A stretch of DNA of 50,582 nt, from contig JACQZX010000113.1 of the NCBI GenBank assembly GCA_016213665.1, positions 1 through 50,582 on the forward strand, given 5' to 3'. Numbering within the stretch: position 1 is the stretch's first letter; each line of letters begins with the position of its first letter. The notes below the pieces were generated by a model. It was not told where the DNA came from. It worked only from the letters and a program-made list of their open reading frames with translations, and did not search any database. Of the stretch, positions 25,530 through 35,109 are shown piece by piece. The translations under genes were made by a program, and so were the position numbers. This stretch comes from Actinomycetota bacterium. GTDB taxonomy: Bacteria > Actinomycetota > Acidimicrobiia > Acidimicrobiales > Ilumatobacteraceae.

Positions 25530-27269
25530 ATGGCCGACCCACTCTTCACGATTTCGTCGACATTGCGCGCCGCCTTCGCCGTGGTCACCGGGCTGCCACC
25601 CGAGGAAATCGACCCTGTTGTCCGACCGAGTGATCGCGCCGACGCTCAGGCCAACGGCGCGCTCGCGCTGGCCAGGCAGTTGGGTAAGCAGCCACGTGAA
25701 ATAGCCGAGGCGGTCGTGGCCACAGGCATGCTCGCCGCGTCGTGCAGCGTTACGGAAGTTGCCGGCCCCGGCTTCATCAACCTCACGTTCAAGCCGGAAT
25801 TCCTGGCTTCCGAACTGGCCGACGCTGCTGGTGATGAGCGACTGGGCGTGCGGTTGGCAGGGCAGCAGCGAACGGTTGTGATCGACTATTCGCACCCCAA
25901 CGTGGCCAAGGAGATGCATGTCGGCCATCTGCGCACGACCATCATCGGCGACAGCTTGGTGCGACTACTGCGCTTCGTGGGTCATCGCACGATCCTGGAA
26001 AATCACATCGGTGATTGGGGCCGGCAGTTCGGAATGCTGATCGAGCATCTGCTCGACCTCGGCGAGACCGAGGGCGCTCACGAATTGTCGGTGGGCGACC
26101 TCAACACGTTCTATCGCGAGGCCGCGCGCAAGTTCGACGATAACGACGAGTTCAAGGACCGATCCCGTCGGCGGGTGGTCGAGTTGCAGGGGGGCGACGC
26201 GGAGACGCTGCGTCTGTGGCATCTGCTGGTCGACGAGAGCATGCGGTACTTCAACCAGGTGTACGCGCAATTAGGGGTCTTGCTCAGCAACGACGACCTG
26301 ATGGGCGAGAGCGCATATAACGACATGCTTGCCATGGTGGTCGATCGGCTGCGAGACCAAGGTCTGTTGCAGCACAGCCAGGGGGCAGAGGTGGTGTTCG
26401 CTGACGGCTTTGTCAACCGTGAGGGCGATCCGCTGCCGCTGATCGTCCGTAACAGTCTCGGTGGTTTCCTTTACGCCGCGACCGACCTGGCTTGCATCAT
26501 CGACCGCGTCGAGCGACTCCACGCTGACCTGCTGGTGTACGTGGTGGGCGCTCCGCAGGCGCATCACCTGAACATGGTGTTCGCCGTCGCGCGAATGGCG
26601 GGGTGGCTGGCACCGCCTGTCGAGGCGGTGCATGTCGCCTTCGGCAACGTGCTCGGCGAGGATCGCAAGATGTTCAAGAGTCGCACGGGCGACACGGTGA
26701 AGCTGAGCGACCTACTCGACGAGGCGGTCGCGCGGGCGACGGCGTCTGTGCGCGAGAAGAACCCGGAGATGTCGCCCTCGGAGCAGGCCGAGGTCGGAGA
26801 GATGATCGGTATCGGCGCGATCAAGTACGCCGACCTGAGCACCGATCGCTTGAAGGACTATGTCTTCGACTGGGAACGCATGCTTGCCTTCGATGGCAAT
26901 ACTGCGCCGTACCTGCAGTATGCCCATGCCCGGATCTGCAGCATCTTTCGCCGCGCCGACCTCGAGCGTGCATCGTTGGGATCCATCGTGCCGTCGCTGG
27001 CGGCTCCGCAGGAACGGGCGCTCGCCCTCGCGCTGTTGCAATTCGACACCACCGTGCACGACACGCTCGACAAGTTCAGCCCACACCGGCTGTGCACCTA
27101 CCTGTTCGAGTTGGCCCAGGCCTTCACGAGCTTCTACGAAGCGTGTCCGGTGCTGAAGGATGGTCACGAAGCCACGCGCGAGAGTCGGCTGGCACTGTGC
27201 GACATCACCGCCCGCACGCTTCACCAGGGATTGTTCCTGCTCGGTATCGAGGCACCGGAGCGGATGTGA
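25530..27269 (+). CDS. argS: Arginyl-tRNA synthetase
   Basis: 579 residues from MADPLFTISS; the longer open frame from 25440 overlaps the preceding gene and is not ArgRS-like. Class-I signature HVGHL (in SHPNVAKEMHVGHL, about 121-134) and the KMSKS-equivalent KMFKSRTGD (about 380). The N-terminal Add-1 domain (1-110) and the C-terminal DALR anticodon domain (about 450-579) are present. It charges tRNA-Arg; a tRNA-Arg gene lies 1.5 kb away. The stop overlaps the lysA start (GTGA). Confidence 0.97.
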   Translation: MADPLFTISSTLRAAFAVVTGLPPEEIDPVVRPSDRADAQANGALALARQLGKQPREIAEAVVATGMLAASCSVTEVAGPGFINLTFKPEFLASELADAAGDERLGVRLAGQQRTVVIDYSHPNVAKEMHVGHLRTTIIGDSLVRLLRFVGHRTILENHIGDWGRQFGMLIEHLLDLGETEGAHELSVGDLNTFYREAARKFDDNDEFKDRSRRRVVELQGGDAETLRLWHLLVDESMRYFNQVYAQLGVLLSNDDLMGESAYNDMLAMVVDRLRDQGLLQHSQGAEVVFADGFVNREGDPLPLIVRNSLGGFLYAATDLACIIDRVERLHADLLVYVVGAPQAHHLNMVFAVARMAGWLAPPVEAVHVAFGNVLGEDRKMFKSRTGDTVKLSDLLDEAVARATASVREKNPEMSPSEQAEVGEMIGIGAIKYADLSTDRLKDYVFDWERMLAFDGNTAPYLQYAHARICSIFRRADLERASLGSIVPSLAAPQERALALALLQFDTTVHDTLDKFSPHRLCTYLFELAQAFTSFYEACPVLKDGHEATRESRLALCDITARTLHQGLFLLGIEAPERM

Positions 27270-28540
27270 GTTCGCTCCCCCTGAAGCTGTTGCCGGATTC
27301 CGCTGTCGTTGGCGACGACGGGTCGTTGATGATCGGTGGCTGCGATGTCGCCGAGCTCGCTGCGCGGTACGGCACCCCGCTGTTCGTCTACGACGAGGCG
27401 CATTTGCGCGCTCGTTGTCGTGAGGCCGTCGCGGTCTTCGGTCCCGGCAACGCGGTTTATGCCACCAAGGCGTTCCTCTGTACCGCGATGGCTCGCCTCG
27501 CTCACGACGAGGGAATGCTGCTCGACGTCGCCAGCGGCGGCGAGTTGTACGTAGCGCTGCGCGCAGGGGTGCCAGCCGATGCGCTCATCATGCACGGGAA
27601 CAACAAGAGCGTCGACGAACTGCGCACCGCGATCACCAGCGGTGTGCGTCGCATCGTGGTCGACAGCTTCGATGAGCTCGATCGGCTCGATGCTCTGCAC
27701 GCGGAAGGTCTACCGGTGCCGAACGTGCTGGCCCGCATCACACCCGGACTGCATGCGCACACACACGAGTTCATTGCCACCGGCCAGGACGACAGCAAGT
27801 TCGGCTTCAATCTCGGAAATGGCTCCGCGATGAAAGCGATCGAACGAATGCGCCGTTCGGCGAGTGTGAACCTGCGCGGGCTCCATTGTCACATCGGCAG
27901 CAATGTGTTCGCGGCTGCCAACTTCGCGAAGGCCGCCGAGGTGATGGCCGCGTTCGCCGTCCCTCTCGATCTACCGGAGTTGGTGCTCGGCGGCGGCCTT
28001 GGTGTCGCCTATGTGGAAGGCGAAGAGGCGTCGACGATCACGCAATGGGGCAATGTTCTGCTCGATGCCTGTCGTGCGAACGGCGTTCGCGGTGCTGTCG
28101 GGGTCGAGCCCGGTCGCAGCATTGTTGCCGCCGCGGCCATCACCGTCTACTCGGTCGGCACCATCAAACAGATCGCAGGCGTGCGCACCTACATCAGCGT
28201 CGACGGTGGCATGAGTGATAACCCTCGACCAGTCCTCTACGGGAGTGGTTACGAGGCGTTCCTGCCGCGGGCGGTCGCGGCCGAACGCTCGATGCCCGCA
28301 CGCCTGGTCGGCAAGCACTGCGAGAGTGGCGATGTCCTGATCTTCGATGCGCTGATACCAGCCGATGTCCGCGTCGGCGACCTGCTGGCCACACCGGTCA
28401 CGGGGGCGTACGGCCATAGCATGGCCAACAACTACAACAAGCTCACCCGGCCGCCGGTGCTGTTCGTCCGCGACGGCGCCGCCCGGTTGGTGGTGCGGCG
28501 CGAAACCCACGAGGATCTGGTGCAATGCGACGTCGGTTGA
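27266..28540 (+). CDS. lysA: Diaminopimelate decarboxylase
   Basis: 424 residues from GTG at 27266, with GGAG six bases upstream. PLP-binding Lys in VYATKAFLC (about 68), the glycine-rich phosphate loop LVLGGGLGVAY, EPGRSIVA, and the active-site CESGD (about 352) with the closing GAYGHSMANNYN motif identify LysA. It makes L-lysine from meso-diaminopimelate with CO2 release, the last lysine step. It overlaps argS by 4 bp and the PemK-like gene by 16 bp. The larger open frame upstream is an argS shadow. Confidence 0.97.
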   Translation: MSSLPLKLLPDSAVVGDDGSLMIGGCDVAELAARYGTPLFVYDEAHLRARCREAVAVFGPGNAVYATKAFLCTAMARLAHDEGMLLDVASGGELYVALRAGVPADALIMHGNNKSVDELRTAITSGVRRIVVDSFDELDRLDALHAEGLPVPNVLARITPGLHAHTHEFIATGQDDSKFGFNLGNGSAMKAIERMRRSASVNLRGLHCHIGSNVFAAANFAKAAEVMAAFAVPLDLPELVLGGGLGVAYVEGEEASTITQWGNVLLDACRANGVRGAVGVEPGRSIVAAAAITVYSVGTIKQIAGVRTYISVDGGMSDNPRPVLYGSGYEAFLPRAVAAERSMPARLVGKHCESGDVLIFDALIPADVRVGDLLATPVTGAYGHSMANNYNKLTRPPVLFVRDGAARLVVRRETHEDLVQCDVG

Positions 28541-29001
28541 TCGATCAGCTGCTCGACCTGTTTCGGCCCACGTCGACACGTCGCAGAACGCGACCAAAGA
28601 CAAGCAGCGAGCGGCGCAAGCCGCCCGTCCGCGACGACGGCACGCAGGTAGTTATCGAGTACACGCCAAGCCTCGACGGCGAGCCCGACCCCGGCGAGGT
28701 CGTGTGGACGTGGGTTTCCTATGAAGACGACCCGAGCCAAGGCAAGGATCGTCCGGTGGTCGTCATCGGTCACCGCGGCCGTTATCTCGCCGCCGTCGCG
28801 CTCACCTCCAAGCGTCATGACAACGAATTGCAGATTCCGGTCGGCACCGGGTCTTGGGATCGCGAGGGCAGGCCAAGCTACGCGAAGGTGGAACGAGTGC
28901 TCGATGTCGATCCGAAGCAGGTTCGGCGCGAGGGAGCGGTGCTGAGCCGTGGTCACTTCGACGACGTGGTTGCCGGTGTTCGTGAGGCGCAGCAGTCGTG
29001 A
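28525..29001 (+). CDS. PemK/MazF-like protein, no antitoxin
   Basis: 158 residues. After a basic N-terminal tail (1-35), the sequence PGEVVWTWVSYEDDPSQGKDRPVVVIG has the beta-strand start of MazF/PemK folds; LAAVALTSKRHD and IPVGTGSWDREGRPSYAKVERVL continue it. In toxins this fold cleaves mRNA. There is no antitoxin gene on either side: the start lies inside lysA and the end overlaps hom as GTGA. I infer a housekeeping or regulatory relative of MazF and not a plasmid-stability toxin. GAGGA nine bases upstream supports the start. Confidence 0.75.
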   Translation: MRRRLIDQLLDLFRPTSTRRRTRPKTSSERRKPPVRDDGTQVVIEYTPSLDGEPDPGEVVWTWVSYEDDPSQGKDRPVVVIGHRGRYLAAVALTSKRHDNELQIPVGTGSWDREGRPSYAKVERVLDVDPKQVRREGAVLSRGHFDDVVAGVREAQQS

Positions 29002-30281
29002 GTGTGATCAACGTCGGCGTGCTCGGTTGTGGCAATGTCGGTGCCCAGCTTGTTTCGCTGATCAACGCCCAGTCGATGTCGATAGCGGCTCGCACCGGGG
29101 TGCGGTTGGAGATTGCGGCGGTCGCAGTGCGCGACCTCGGCAAGGTTCGCGGCATCGATGTTCCTTCTGGTGTGCTTACCGGCGATGCGGTGGCAGTCGT
29201 CAACGATCCCGCGATCGATCTCGTCGTCGAGTTGATCGGCGGCATCGAGCCTGCGCGCGAGTTGATCACCACCGCACTACGCAACGGCAAGCCGGTGGTC
29301 ACCGGCAACAAGGAGTTGCTCGCCAACGCAGGTACCGATCTCTATGCGGCGGCGGATGAAGCCGGTGTCGACTTGTTGTTCGAGGCGGCGGTTGCCGGTG
29401 CGATTCCGATCGTGCGAGCGTTGCGCGAGAGCCTGCGCGGCGAGCCGATATCGCGCGTACTCGGCATCATCAATGGCACCACCAATTTCATCCTCACCAA
29501 GATGACCGAGGCGGGCACGGACTACGCCGTTGCCCTCGCTGAAGCACAGGCACTCGGGTTTGCCGAGAGCGACCCCACTGCCGATGTCGAGGGGTACGAC
29601 GCCGGCGCCAAGGCGGCCATCATCGCGACCATCGCCTTCGGTTCGCGAGTAGTGGCCGCCGATGTGTACCACGAGGGAATCAGTCGCATCACGGCGGTCG
29701 ACATTGCGATGGCGAAGCGGCTCGGCTACGTCGTGAAGCTGCTCGGCATTGCCGAAGTCGAACCACAGACCGGTGCCGTAGGCGTGCGCGTACACCCGGC
29801 GATGGTGCCGATCACCCACCCGCTCGCAGCCGTCCGTGAGAGCTACAACGCCGTGTTCGTCGAGGGCGCGGCCGTCGGTTCGCTGATGTTCTACGGCCGC
29901 GGCGCCGGCGGGTTACCAACGGCGAGCGCGGTGTTGGGTGATGTCATCGACGCGGCCGTCAACCTCGTCAAAGGCACCCACGGCTCGCTGGGTGCTTTCG
30001 GTCAGGCGACCAAGTTGACGATTGACGAAACCTCTTCCGAGTATCTGCTCAGCCTCGATGTTGCCGATCGACCGGGTGTGTTGCACGCCGTCACGGGCGT
30101 TTTTGCCCGTCACAACGTCAGTATTCGAACCGCCGAACAAGAGGGGCTTGGGCCCGATGCCCGCCTCGTGTTCATCACTCACGTCGCTCGCGAGTCGGCG
30201 GTGCAGGCGACAGTTCGCGAGCTGCGCGAGCTCGATGTCGTGCGTAGCTTCGGCGGGCTGCTGCGTGTGATCGGCGACTGA
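28998..30281 (+). CDS. hom: Homoserine dehydrogenase
   Basis: 427 residues, GTG start overlapping the previous stop. NAD(P)-binding NVGVLGCGNVGAQLV at the N-terminus, the catalytic-domain GIINGTTNFILTKM and Lys/Asp in EGYDAGAKAAIIA, and a C-terminal ACT domain (RPGVLHAVTGVFARHNVSIRT, about 357-377), which binds threonine for feedback control. It reduces aspartate semialdehyde to homoserine for threonine and methionine. thrC begins 1 bp after its stop. Confidence 0.97.
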   Translation: MSVINVGVLGCGNVGAQLVSLINAQSMSIAARTGVRLEIAAVAVRDLGKVRGIDVPSGVLTGDAVAVVNDPAIDLVVELIGGIEPARELITTALRNGKPVVTGNKELLANAGTDLYAAADEAGVDLLFEAAVAGAIPIVRALRESLRGEPISRVLGIINGTTNFILTKMTEAGTDYAVALAEAQALGFAESDPTADVEGYDAGAKAAIIATIAFGSRVVAADVYHEGISRITAVDIAMAKRLGYVVKLLGIAEVEPQTGAVGVRVHPAMVPITHPLAAVRESYNAVFVEGAAVGSLMFYGRGAGGLPTASAVLGDVIDAAVNLVKGTHGSLGAFGQATKLTIDETSSEYLLSLDVADRPGVLHAVTGVFARHNVSIRTAEQEGLGPDARLVFITHVARESAVQATVRELRELDVVRSFGGLLRVIGD

Positions 30282-30282
30282 G

Positions 30283-31677
30283 ATGCGTTACGTATCCACA
30301 CGCGGCGCGGCGCCGGAGTTGGGTTTCGTCGATGTGCTGCTCGCCGGGCTGGCCAGTGATGGTGGGCTTTACGTGCCCGCCGACTGGCCCGAGATACCGC
30401 CGCCGGTCGTGGGGGCAACCTATTCACAGCGTGCAGCGCAGGTGATTCAGCTGTTCGTCGGCGGCGACCTGTCGCCACCCACTGTCGAGCGCCTTTGCGA
30501 CGAGGCTTACGCCACGTTCGCGCACCCAGCGGTGGTGCCTTTGGTGCAGTTGCACGATCGGCACTTCGTGCAGGAACTGTTTCACGGGCCGACTCTTGCC
30601 TTCAAGGATGTTGCGCTGCAGCTCGTCGGCCGCATGTTCGATGAGGCGCTGCGCGAACGGGGCCGGCGGGTGACGATCGTCGGGGCCACCAGCGGCGACA
30701 CCGGTTCGGCGGCGATCGACGCCGTCAAAGGGTGCGCCAACGTCGACATCGTGATCCTGTTTCCCCATGGCCGCACGAGCGACGTCCAACGCAAGCAGAT
30801 GACCACGGTCGACTCACCGAATGTCCGGGTCGTGGCGGTTGAAGGCACCTTCGATGATTGTCAAGATCTCGTCAAGGCGATGTTCAACGACGCCGACTTC
30901 CGCGAACGAATGCAGTTGAGCGCGGTCAACAGCATCAACTGGGCGCGGGTGATGGCGCAGATCGTGTATTACATCGTGGCCACCGACCTGCTGGCCGGTC
31001 CAATCAACGTGTGCGTGCCCAGCGGCAACTTCGGCAACGTGTTCAGCGGCTGGATCGCCAAGCGTATGGGTGCCGCCATCGACCAGTTGGTCGTCGCGTC
31101 GAACGCCAACGACATTCTTGAACGGTTCATCAGCCGCAACGAGATGGTGACCGCACCGGTTGTGCCCTCGCTGAGCCCGAGCATGGACATTCAGGTGGCA
31201 TCCAACTTCGAGCGACTGTTGTTCGAGATGAACGGCCGCGACGGTGGCCAAACTGCCGATCAACTGCAGCGGTTCCGGGCCACCGGTCGCCTCGCGATCG
31301 AGCCTGATCAACGCGCAACGTTCGTCGAGGGCAGCTTCCTGGCGGCGAGGCTCGACGACACCGAAACGCTGGCTGTCATGTCGCGCACATATGAAGAATC
31401 GAGAATGTTGCTCGACCCGCATTCGGCTGTCGCCGTCGGGGCAGTGGCCAAGCTGCGCAAGCAGGGTCGACTGGCGGGAACGACCGTGACGCTGGCCACA
31501 GCGCACCCGGCCAAGTTCCCCGACGCCGTCGAACGCGCCACGGGAATCCGCCCGCCGCTGCCTGAGCATCTCGCCAATCTCTTCGAGTTGCGCGAACGGA
31601 TGACTGTGTTGCCCAACAATCTCGCCGCCATCGAAGAGTTCGTGGCCACCACCTGGAACAAAGGAGACATCTCGTGA
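30283..31677 (+). CDS. thrC: Threonine synthase
   Basis: 464 residues. PLP-binding Lys108 in HGPTLAFKDVALQ; GATSGDTGSAAIDAVKG phosphate loop; CVPSGNFGNVFSGW. The N-terminal domain (MRYVSTRGAAPELGFVDVL, GGLYVPADWP) is that of the longer, E. coli/yeast-like class of ThrC, whereas mycobacteria use a shorter one. It converts O-phosphohomoserine to threonine. The homoserine kinase thrB, which makes that substrate and often follows thrC in Actinobacteria, is absent from this spot. Confidence 0.96.
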   Translation: MRYVSTRGAAPELGFVDVLLAGLASDGGLYVPADWPEIPPPVVGATYSQRAAQVIQLFVGGDLSPPTVERLCDEAYATFAHPAVVPLVQLHDRHFVQELFHGPTLAFKDVALQLVGRMFDEALRERGRRVTIVGATSGDTGSAAIDAVKGCANVDIVILFPHGRTSDVQRKQMTTVDSPNVRVVAVEGTFDDCQDLVKAMFNDADFRERMQLSAVNSINWARVMAQIVYYIVATDLLAGPINVCVPSGNFGNVFSGWIAKRMGAAIDQLVVASNANDILERFISRNEMVTAPVVPSLSPSMDIQVASNFERLLFEMNGRDGGQTADQLQRFRATGRLAIEPDQRATFVEGSFLAARLDDTETLAVMSRTYEESRMLLDPHSAVAVGAVAKLRKQGRLAGTTVTLATAHPAKFPDAVERATGIRPPLPEHLANLFELRERMTVLPNNLAAIEEFVATTWNKGDIS

Positions 31678-33173
31678 GCCAGGTCGCCACCGCCACCGAC
31701 GCATCGGTGCGTACCGAGCGCTTCGATGTCGTGATCGTCGGCGCGGGCATCTCCGGCGTCGGCGCCGCCTACCACCTCACCCAAGATGGCGGGGACACGT
31801 CGTTCGTGGTGCTCGAGGCAATGGAGAGCTTCGGCGGCACATGGTTGTGGCACAAGTACCCGGGAATCCGCAGCGACTCCGATCTCTACACCTTCGGCTA
31901 CCGCTTCAAGCCATGGACGGGGGCGCCGATCGCCACCGCCGAGGAGATCCTCAAGTACATGGGCGAGGTGATCGAGGAGAACCAGCTGGGCGGTCACATC
32001 CGCTACTCGCACCAAATCAACGCCGCCAATTGGTCGGACTCCGATCGACAATGGACCGTCGATGCCACCAACACGGCGACCGGCGAAGGGCTCCGGTTCG
32101 TCTGCAACTTCCTGTGGATGTGCCAGGGCTACTACCGCTTCACCGAGGGTTACACGCCCGAGTGGCCCGGCATGGAGCAGTACCGCGGCACCATCGTTCA
32201 CCCGCAGACCTGGCCCGCCGACCTCGACTACGCGGGCAAGCGGGTGCTGTGCATTGGTTCCGGTGCCACCACCGCCACGCTCGTGCCCGCCATCGCCGCC
32301 GATTGCGAGCACGTGACCGTGCTGCAGCGGTCGCCCACCTACTTCTGGACCGGCCGTAATGCCAGCGAGGTCGCTGACATGTTGCGCGAGCTCGACATCG
32401 ACGAGACGTGGATCCACGAGATCGTCCGCCGTAAGACATTGCATGATCAACAGGCCGTCACCAAACTGTCGTTCGAAGCGCCAGAACTTGTGCGGGACGA
32501 ACTGCTGAAGAACGTGCAGTCGATGCTGCCCGAGGGCTACGACATGACGCACTTCACGCCCAAGTACCGGCCGTGGCAACAGCGGCTGGCGTTCGTGCCC
32601 GACGGCGACCTCTTTGCCGGCATCCGCGCCGGCAAGGCGACGATGGCGACCGACGAGATCGACACGTTCACGTCGACGGGCGTGCGCACCAAGGGTGGCA
32701 TCGAGATCGAAGCCGACATCGTCATCACTGCCACTGGATTCAATCTGGCTGTGCTCGGCGACATCGCCTTCAGCGTCGACGGACGACCGCTGAACCTGGC
32801 CGACACTGTCACCTGGCGGGGGATGATGTTCACCGGCGTACCCAACCTGCTGTGGGTGTTCGGTTATTTCCGAGCCAGTTGGACGCTGCGCGCCGACCTG
32901 ATCAGCGATCTCGTCTGTCGCCTGCTCGCCACGATGAAGGCCACCGGGGCCACCAAGGTGGTGCCCGAACTGCGCGATCCGCAGGATGCCGACATGGCCA
33001 TCGGCCCGTGGATGGACCCCGACAACTTCAACCCCGGCTACCTGATGCGCAGCATGCACCTGTTACCCAAGGCCGGTGACAAGCCGGAGTGGCGTCACAC
33101 CCAGGATTACTGGATGGAGAAGGACGCGCTCCCGGGGGAAGACTTCTCGGACGGCTGCCTTCGTTTCGACTAG
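31674..33173 (+). CDS. Flavin-containing monooxygenase, Baeyer-Villiger type
   Basis: 499 residues. FAD motif VIVGAGISGVG (about 21-31), FGGTWLWHKYPGIRSDSDLY typical of BVMO/FMO proteins, the fingerprint-like YRGTIVHPQTWPAD, and the NADPH motif CIGSGATTATL. Such enzymes insert one oxygen of O2 into ketones or heteroatoms. The GTG start overlaps the thrC stop (GTGA) and has AAAGGAG eight bases upstream, so it is co-transcribed and well translated despite having no link to threonine synthesis. Substrate unknown. Confidence 0.88.
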   Translation: MSQVATATDASVRTERFDVVIVGAGISGVGAAYHLTQDGGDTSFVVLEAMESFGGTWLWHKYPGIRSDSDLYTFGYRFKPWTGAPIATAEEILKYMGEVIEENQLGGHIRYSHQINAANWSDSDRQWTVDATNTATGEGLRFVCNFLWMCQGYYRFTEGYTPEWPGMEQYRGTIVHPQTWPADLDYAGKRVLCIGSGATTATLVPAIAADCEHVTVLQRSPTYFWTGRNASEVADMLRELDIDETWIHEIVRRKTLHDQQAVTKLSFEAPELVRDELLKNVQSMLPEGYDMTHFTPKYRPWQQRLAFVPDGDLFAGIRAGKATMATDEIDTFTSTGVRTKGGIEIEADIVITATGFNLAVLGDIAFSVDGRPLNLADTVTWRGMMFTGVPNLLWVFGYFRASWTLRADLISDLVCRLLATMKATGATKVVPELRDPQDADMAIGPWMDPDNFNPGYLMRSMHLLPKAGDKPEWRHTQDYWMEKDALPGEDFSDGCLRFD

Positions 33174-33186
33174 CTGCCGGGTTGCG

Positions 33187-33215
33187 TTGCGGTGGACCAC
33201 GCGGGGGGTTACAGT
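33187..33215 (+). promoter_or_regulatory. Predicted rho promoter
   Basis: TTGCGG (33187-33192), a 17-bp spacer, and TACAGT (33210-33215) make a good housekeeping-type promoter. The start would be near 33222, leaving about 148 nt of leader before the rho GTG. Confidence 0.55.
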
Positions 33216-33221
33216 GGTGTC

Positions 33222-33267
33222 GTTCGGGTTCCCGAACATCCCCACTGAGTCCGGCGCTTCAGAGCGC
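33222..33267 (+). promoter_or_regulatory. Two hairpins in the rho leader
   Basis: GTTCGGG-TT-CCCGAAC (33222-33237) is a perfect 7-bp inverted repeat at the predicted transcript 5' end. GCGCT-TCAG-AGCGC (33254-33267) is a second stem with a 4-nt loop. Rho is autoregulated in other bacteria by leader attenuation; whether these stems take part is unknown. The rest of the 33174-33369 gap holds no gene that I can support. Confidence 0.4.
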
Positions 33268-33369
33268 TGAGTACGCGGCAGGGTTTCCCAGGCGGTGGGG
33301 CCGCCGGCGGTAACAGCTTCTCGGCTGTAAATCGACCGAGCCTCACTCCCTTCAGAAAGCAGGTGGCCG

Positions 33370-35109
33370 GTGGCCGCGGAAGCACTTGAGCAGTCGATGC
33401 TCGAATCCAAGGACAAAGATCAACTCCTCGCGATCGCACAGGCATTGGGTATCACGACCAACGCCCGGGCAGCGAAGGCGACACTGATCAGCAAAATCCT
33501 CGAAACCACGGGCCCCGGTCCGTCCGACACGTCCGCTCCGGAGGTCGCGGCCAGCAACGGTGCCACCAGCAACGGCGAGAAGGCCGCTGCGACGACACCG
33601 GCCAAGCCGGCAGCAAAAGCCGCAACCGCCGGCACCGACGACGAGGTAATCGTTGGTCCCGATGGCGAACCGCTCGCCAATTGGGAAATCGAGTTGATCA
33701 AGAAAGGCGAGGTCGCTGCGCCCACCGGCGACGCCGGCGCTGCTGGTGGCGACGACGCCGATGACGCCGACGGTGATGATGGCGACGACGCCGATGACGC
33801 CGACGGAAACGACGGACAACCCGGTGGCCAAGGTGATGGGGAGAGCCGCAACGCGCGCCGACGCCGTCGCCGTCGCGGCAAGCCGCGCACCGACGGCCCG
33901 CAGGGCTACGACCGCCAGGAGCGCTACAGCAACGACCGCGGCGAGCGACCAGAGGGCAACGAACCCCAGAACTATGAGCCTGTGAGCGTGGCCGGCTATC
34001 TCGACCTTCGCGAGGAGGGTTACGGCTTCTTGCGCGTAACCGGTTACCTCGCCAGCCGCGAGGACGCCTACATACCCGTCAAGCTCACCCGGCAATACGG
34101 GCTGCGCAAGGGCGATCACGTCACCGGTCTCAGTCGGCCCGCTGGTCGCAACGAGAAGAACCCAGCCCTGCTCGAGATTCACACCGTCAACGGTGACGAG
34201 CCGGAGAAGGCGCGTAATCGTCGTCGTTTCGAAGACCTCACTGCGTTGTTCCCCGACGAGAAGCTCTCGCTCGAGCACGCGGCCGATCCGGGCAACATGA
34301 CAGCGCGCATCGTCGACCTCGTTTCGCCGATCGGTAAGGGTCAGCGCGGCATCATCGTGTCGCCGCCGAAGGCCGGCAAGACGACGATCATGAAGACGAT
34401 CGCGACTTCGATCGAGGCCAACAACCCAGAGGTGAAGCTGATCGTGCTGCTCATCGACGAGCGGCCCGAAGAGGTCACCGACATGCGCCGCACAGTGAAA
34501 GGCGAGGTCATTTCCAGCACCTTCGACCGTCCGAGCGACGAGCACACGCAGGTGGCGGAGTTGGCGTTGGAGAAGGCGAAGCGACTCGTCGAAGGTGGCC
34601 ACGATGTGGTGATCATCCTCGACGGCATTACCCGCCTCAGCCGCGCCTACAACCTCGCCGCTCCGGCGAGCGGTCGCATCCTTTCCGGTGGCATCGACGC
34701 CGGTGCGTTGTACCCGCCGAAGCGTTTCTTCGGCGCGGCTCGCAACGTGGAGGAGGGTGGCTCGCTCACCATTCTCGCTACCGCGCTGGTCGAGACGAAC
34801 AGCCGAATGGACGAAGCGATTTTCGAGGAATTCAAGGGCACCGGCAACATGGAGTTGCGTCTTGACCGCCGCCTTGCCGAGCGCCGTATCTACCCGGCGA
34901 TCGACGTCGATGCCAGCAGCACGCGCCACGAGGAGTTGCTGTTCGACCGCAAACAACTGCAGATGGTGTGGAAGTTGCGTCGGGTGCTCAGCGGCCTTGC
35001 CGCCGACGGCAATGCGGCACCGGGCCTCGAGTTGTTGATGGACCGCCTGCGTACGTTCCGCACCAACGACGAGTTCCTCAACGAAATCGCCAAGCAACCG
35101 ACGATGTAG
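33370..35109 (+). CDS. rho: Transcription termination factor Rho
   Basis: 579 residues, GTG start with AGG about eight bases ahead. An N-terminal Rho-N helical part (1-45) is followed by a long low-complexity insert (Ala/Thr-rich, then an Asp/Ala/Gly repeat at about 127-146, then an Arg-rich [10 protein letters not shown]), the cold-shock RNA-binding domain ([13 protein letters not shown], about 210), and the RecA-type core with Walker [10 protein letters not shown] (about 331-339), the Q/R-loop region and GTGNMEL. It is the hexameric ATP-driven RNA translocase ending transcripts. Extended, charged N-terminal inserts are known in actinobacterial Rho. Confidence 0.96.
   Translation: MAAEALEQSMLESKDKDQLLAIAQALGITTNARAAKATLISKILETTGPGPSDTSAPEVAASNGATSNGEKAAATTPAKPAAKAATAGTDDEVIVGPDGEPLANWEIELIKKGEVAAPTGDAGAAGGDDADDADGDDGDDADDADGNDGQPGGQGDGESRNARRRRRRRGKPRTDGPQGYDRQERYSNDRGERPEGNEPQNYEPVSVAGYLDLREEGYGFLRVTGYLASREDAYIPVKLTRQYGLRKGDHVTGLSRPAGRNEKNPALLEIHTVNGDEPEKARNRRRFEDLTALFPDEKLSLEHAADPGNMTARIVDLVSPIGKGQRGIIVSPPKAGKTTIMKTIATSIEANNPEVKLIVLLIDERPEEVTDMRRTVKGEVISSTFDRPSDEHTQVAELALEKAKRLVEGGHDVVIILDGITRLSRAYNLAAPASGRILSGGIDAGALYPPKRFFGAARNVEEGGSLTILATALVETNSRMDEAIFEEFKGTGNMELRLDRRLAERRIYPAIDVDASSTRHEELLFDRKQLQMVWKLRRVLSGLAADGNAAPGLELLMDRLRTFRTNDEFLNEIAKQPTM
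33748..33806 (+). repeat. 33-bp tandem duplication inside rho
   Basis: A 26-bp sequence (starting GGCGACGACGCC) occurs at 33748-33773 and again at 33781-33806, a period of 33 bp or 11 codons. It encodes [11 protein letters not shown] then [11 protein letters not shown] in the disordered acidic insert of Rho. Confidence 0.8.

Noticed and set aside
25472-30290. Riboswitch (lysine, T-box or similar) ahead of the amino-acid genes
   Set aside because: The gap before argS is only 58 bp and the other junctions overlap, so there is no room for such an element.
31308-33059. 583-residue minus-strand open frame
   Set aside because: Antisense to thrC and the monooxygenase; no domain seen.
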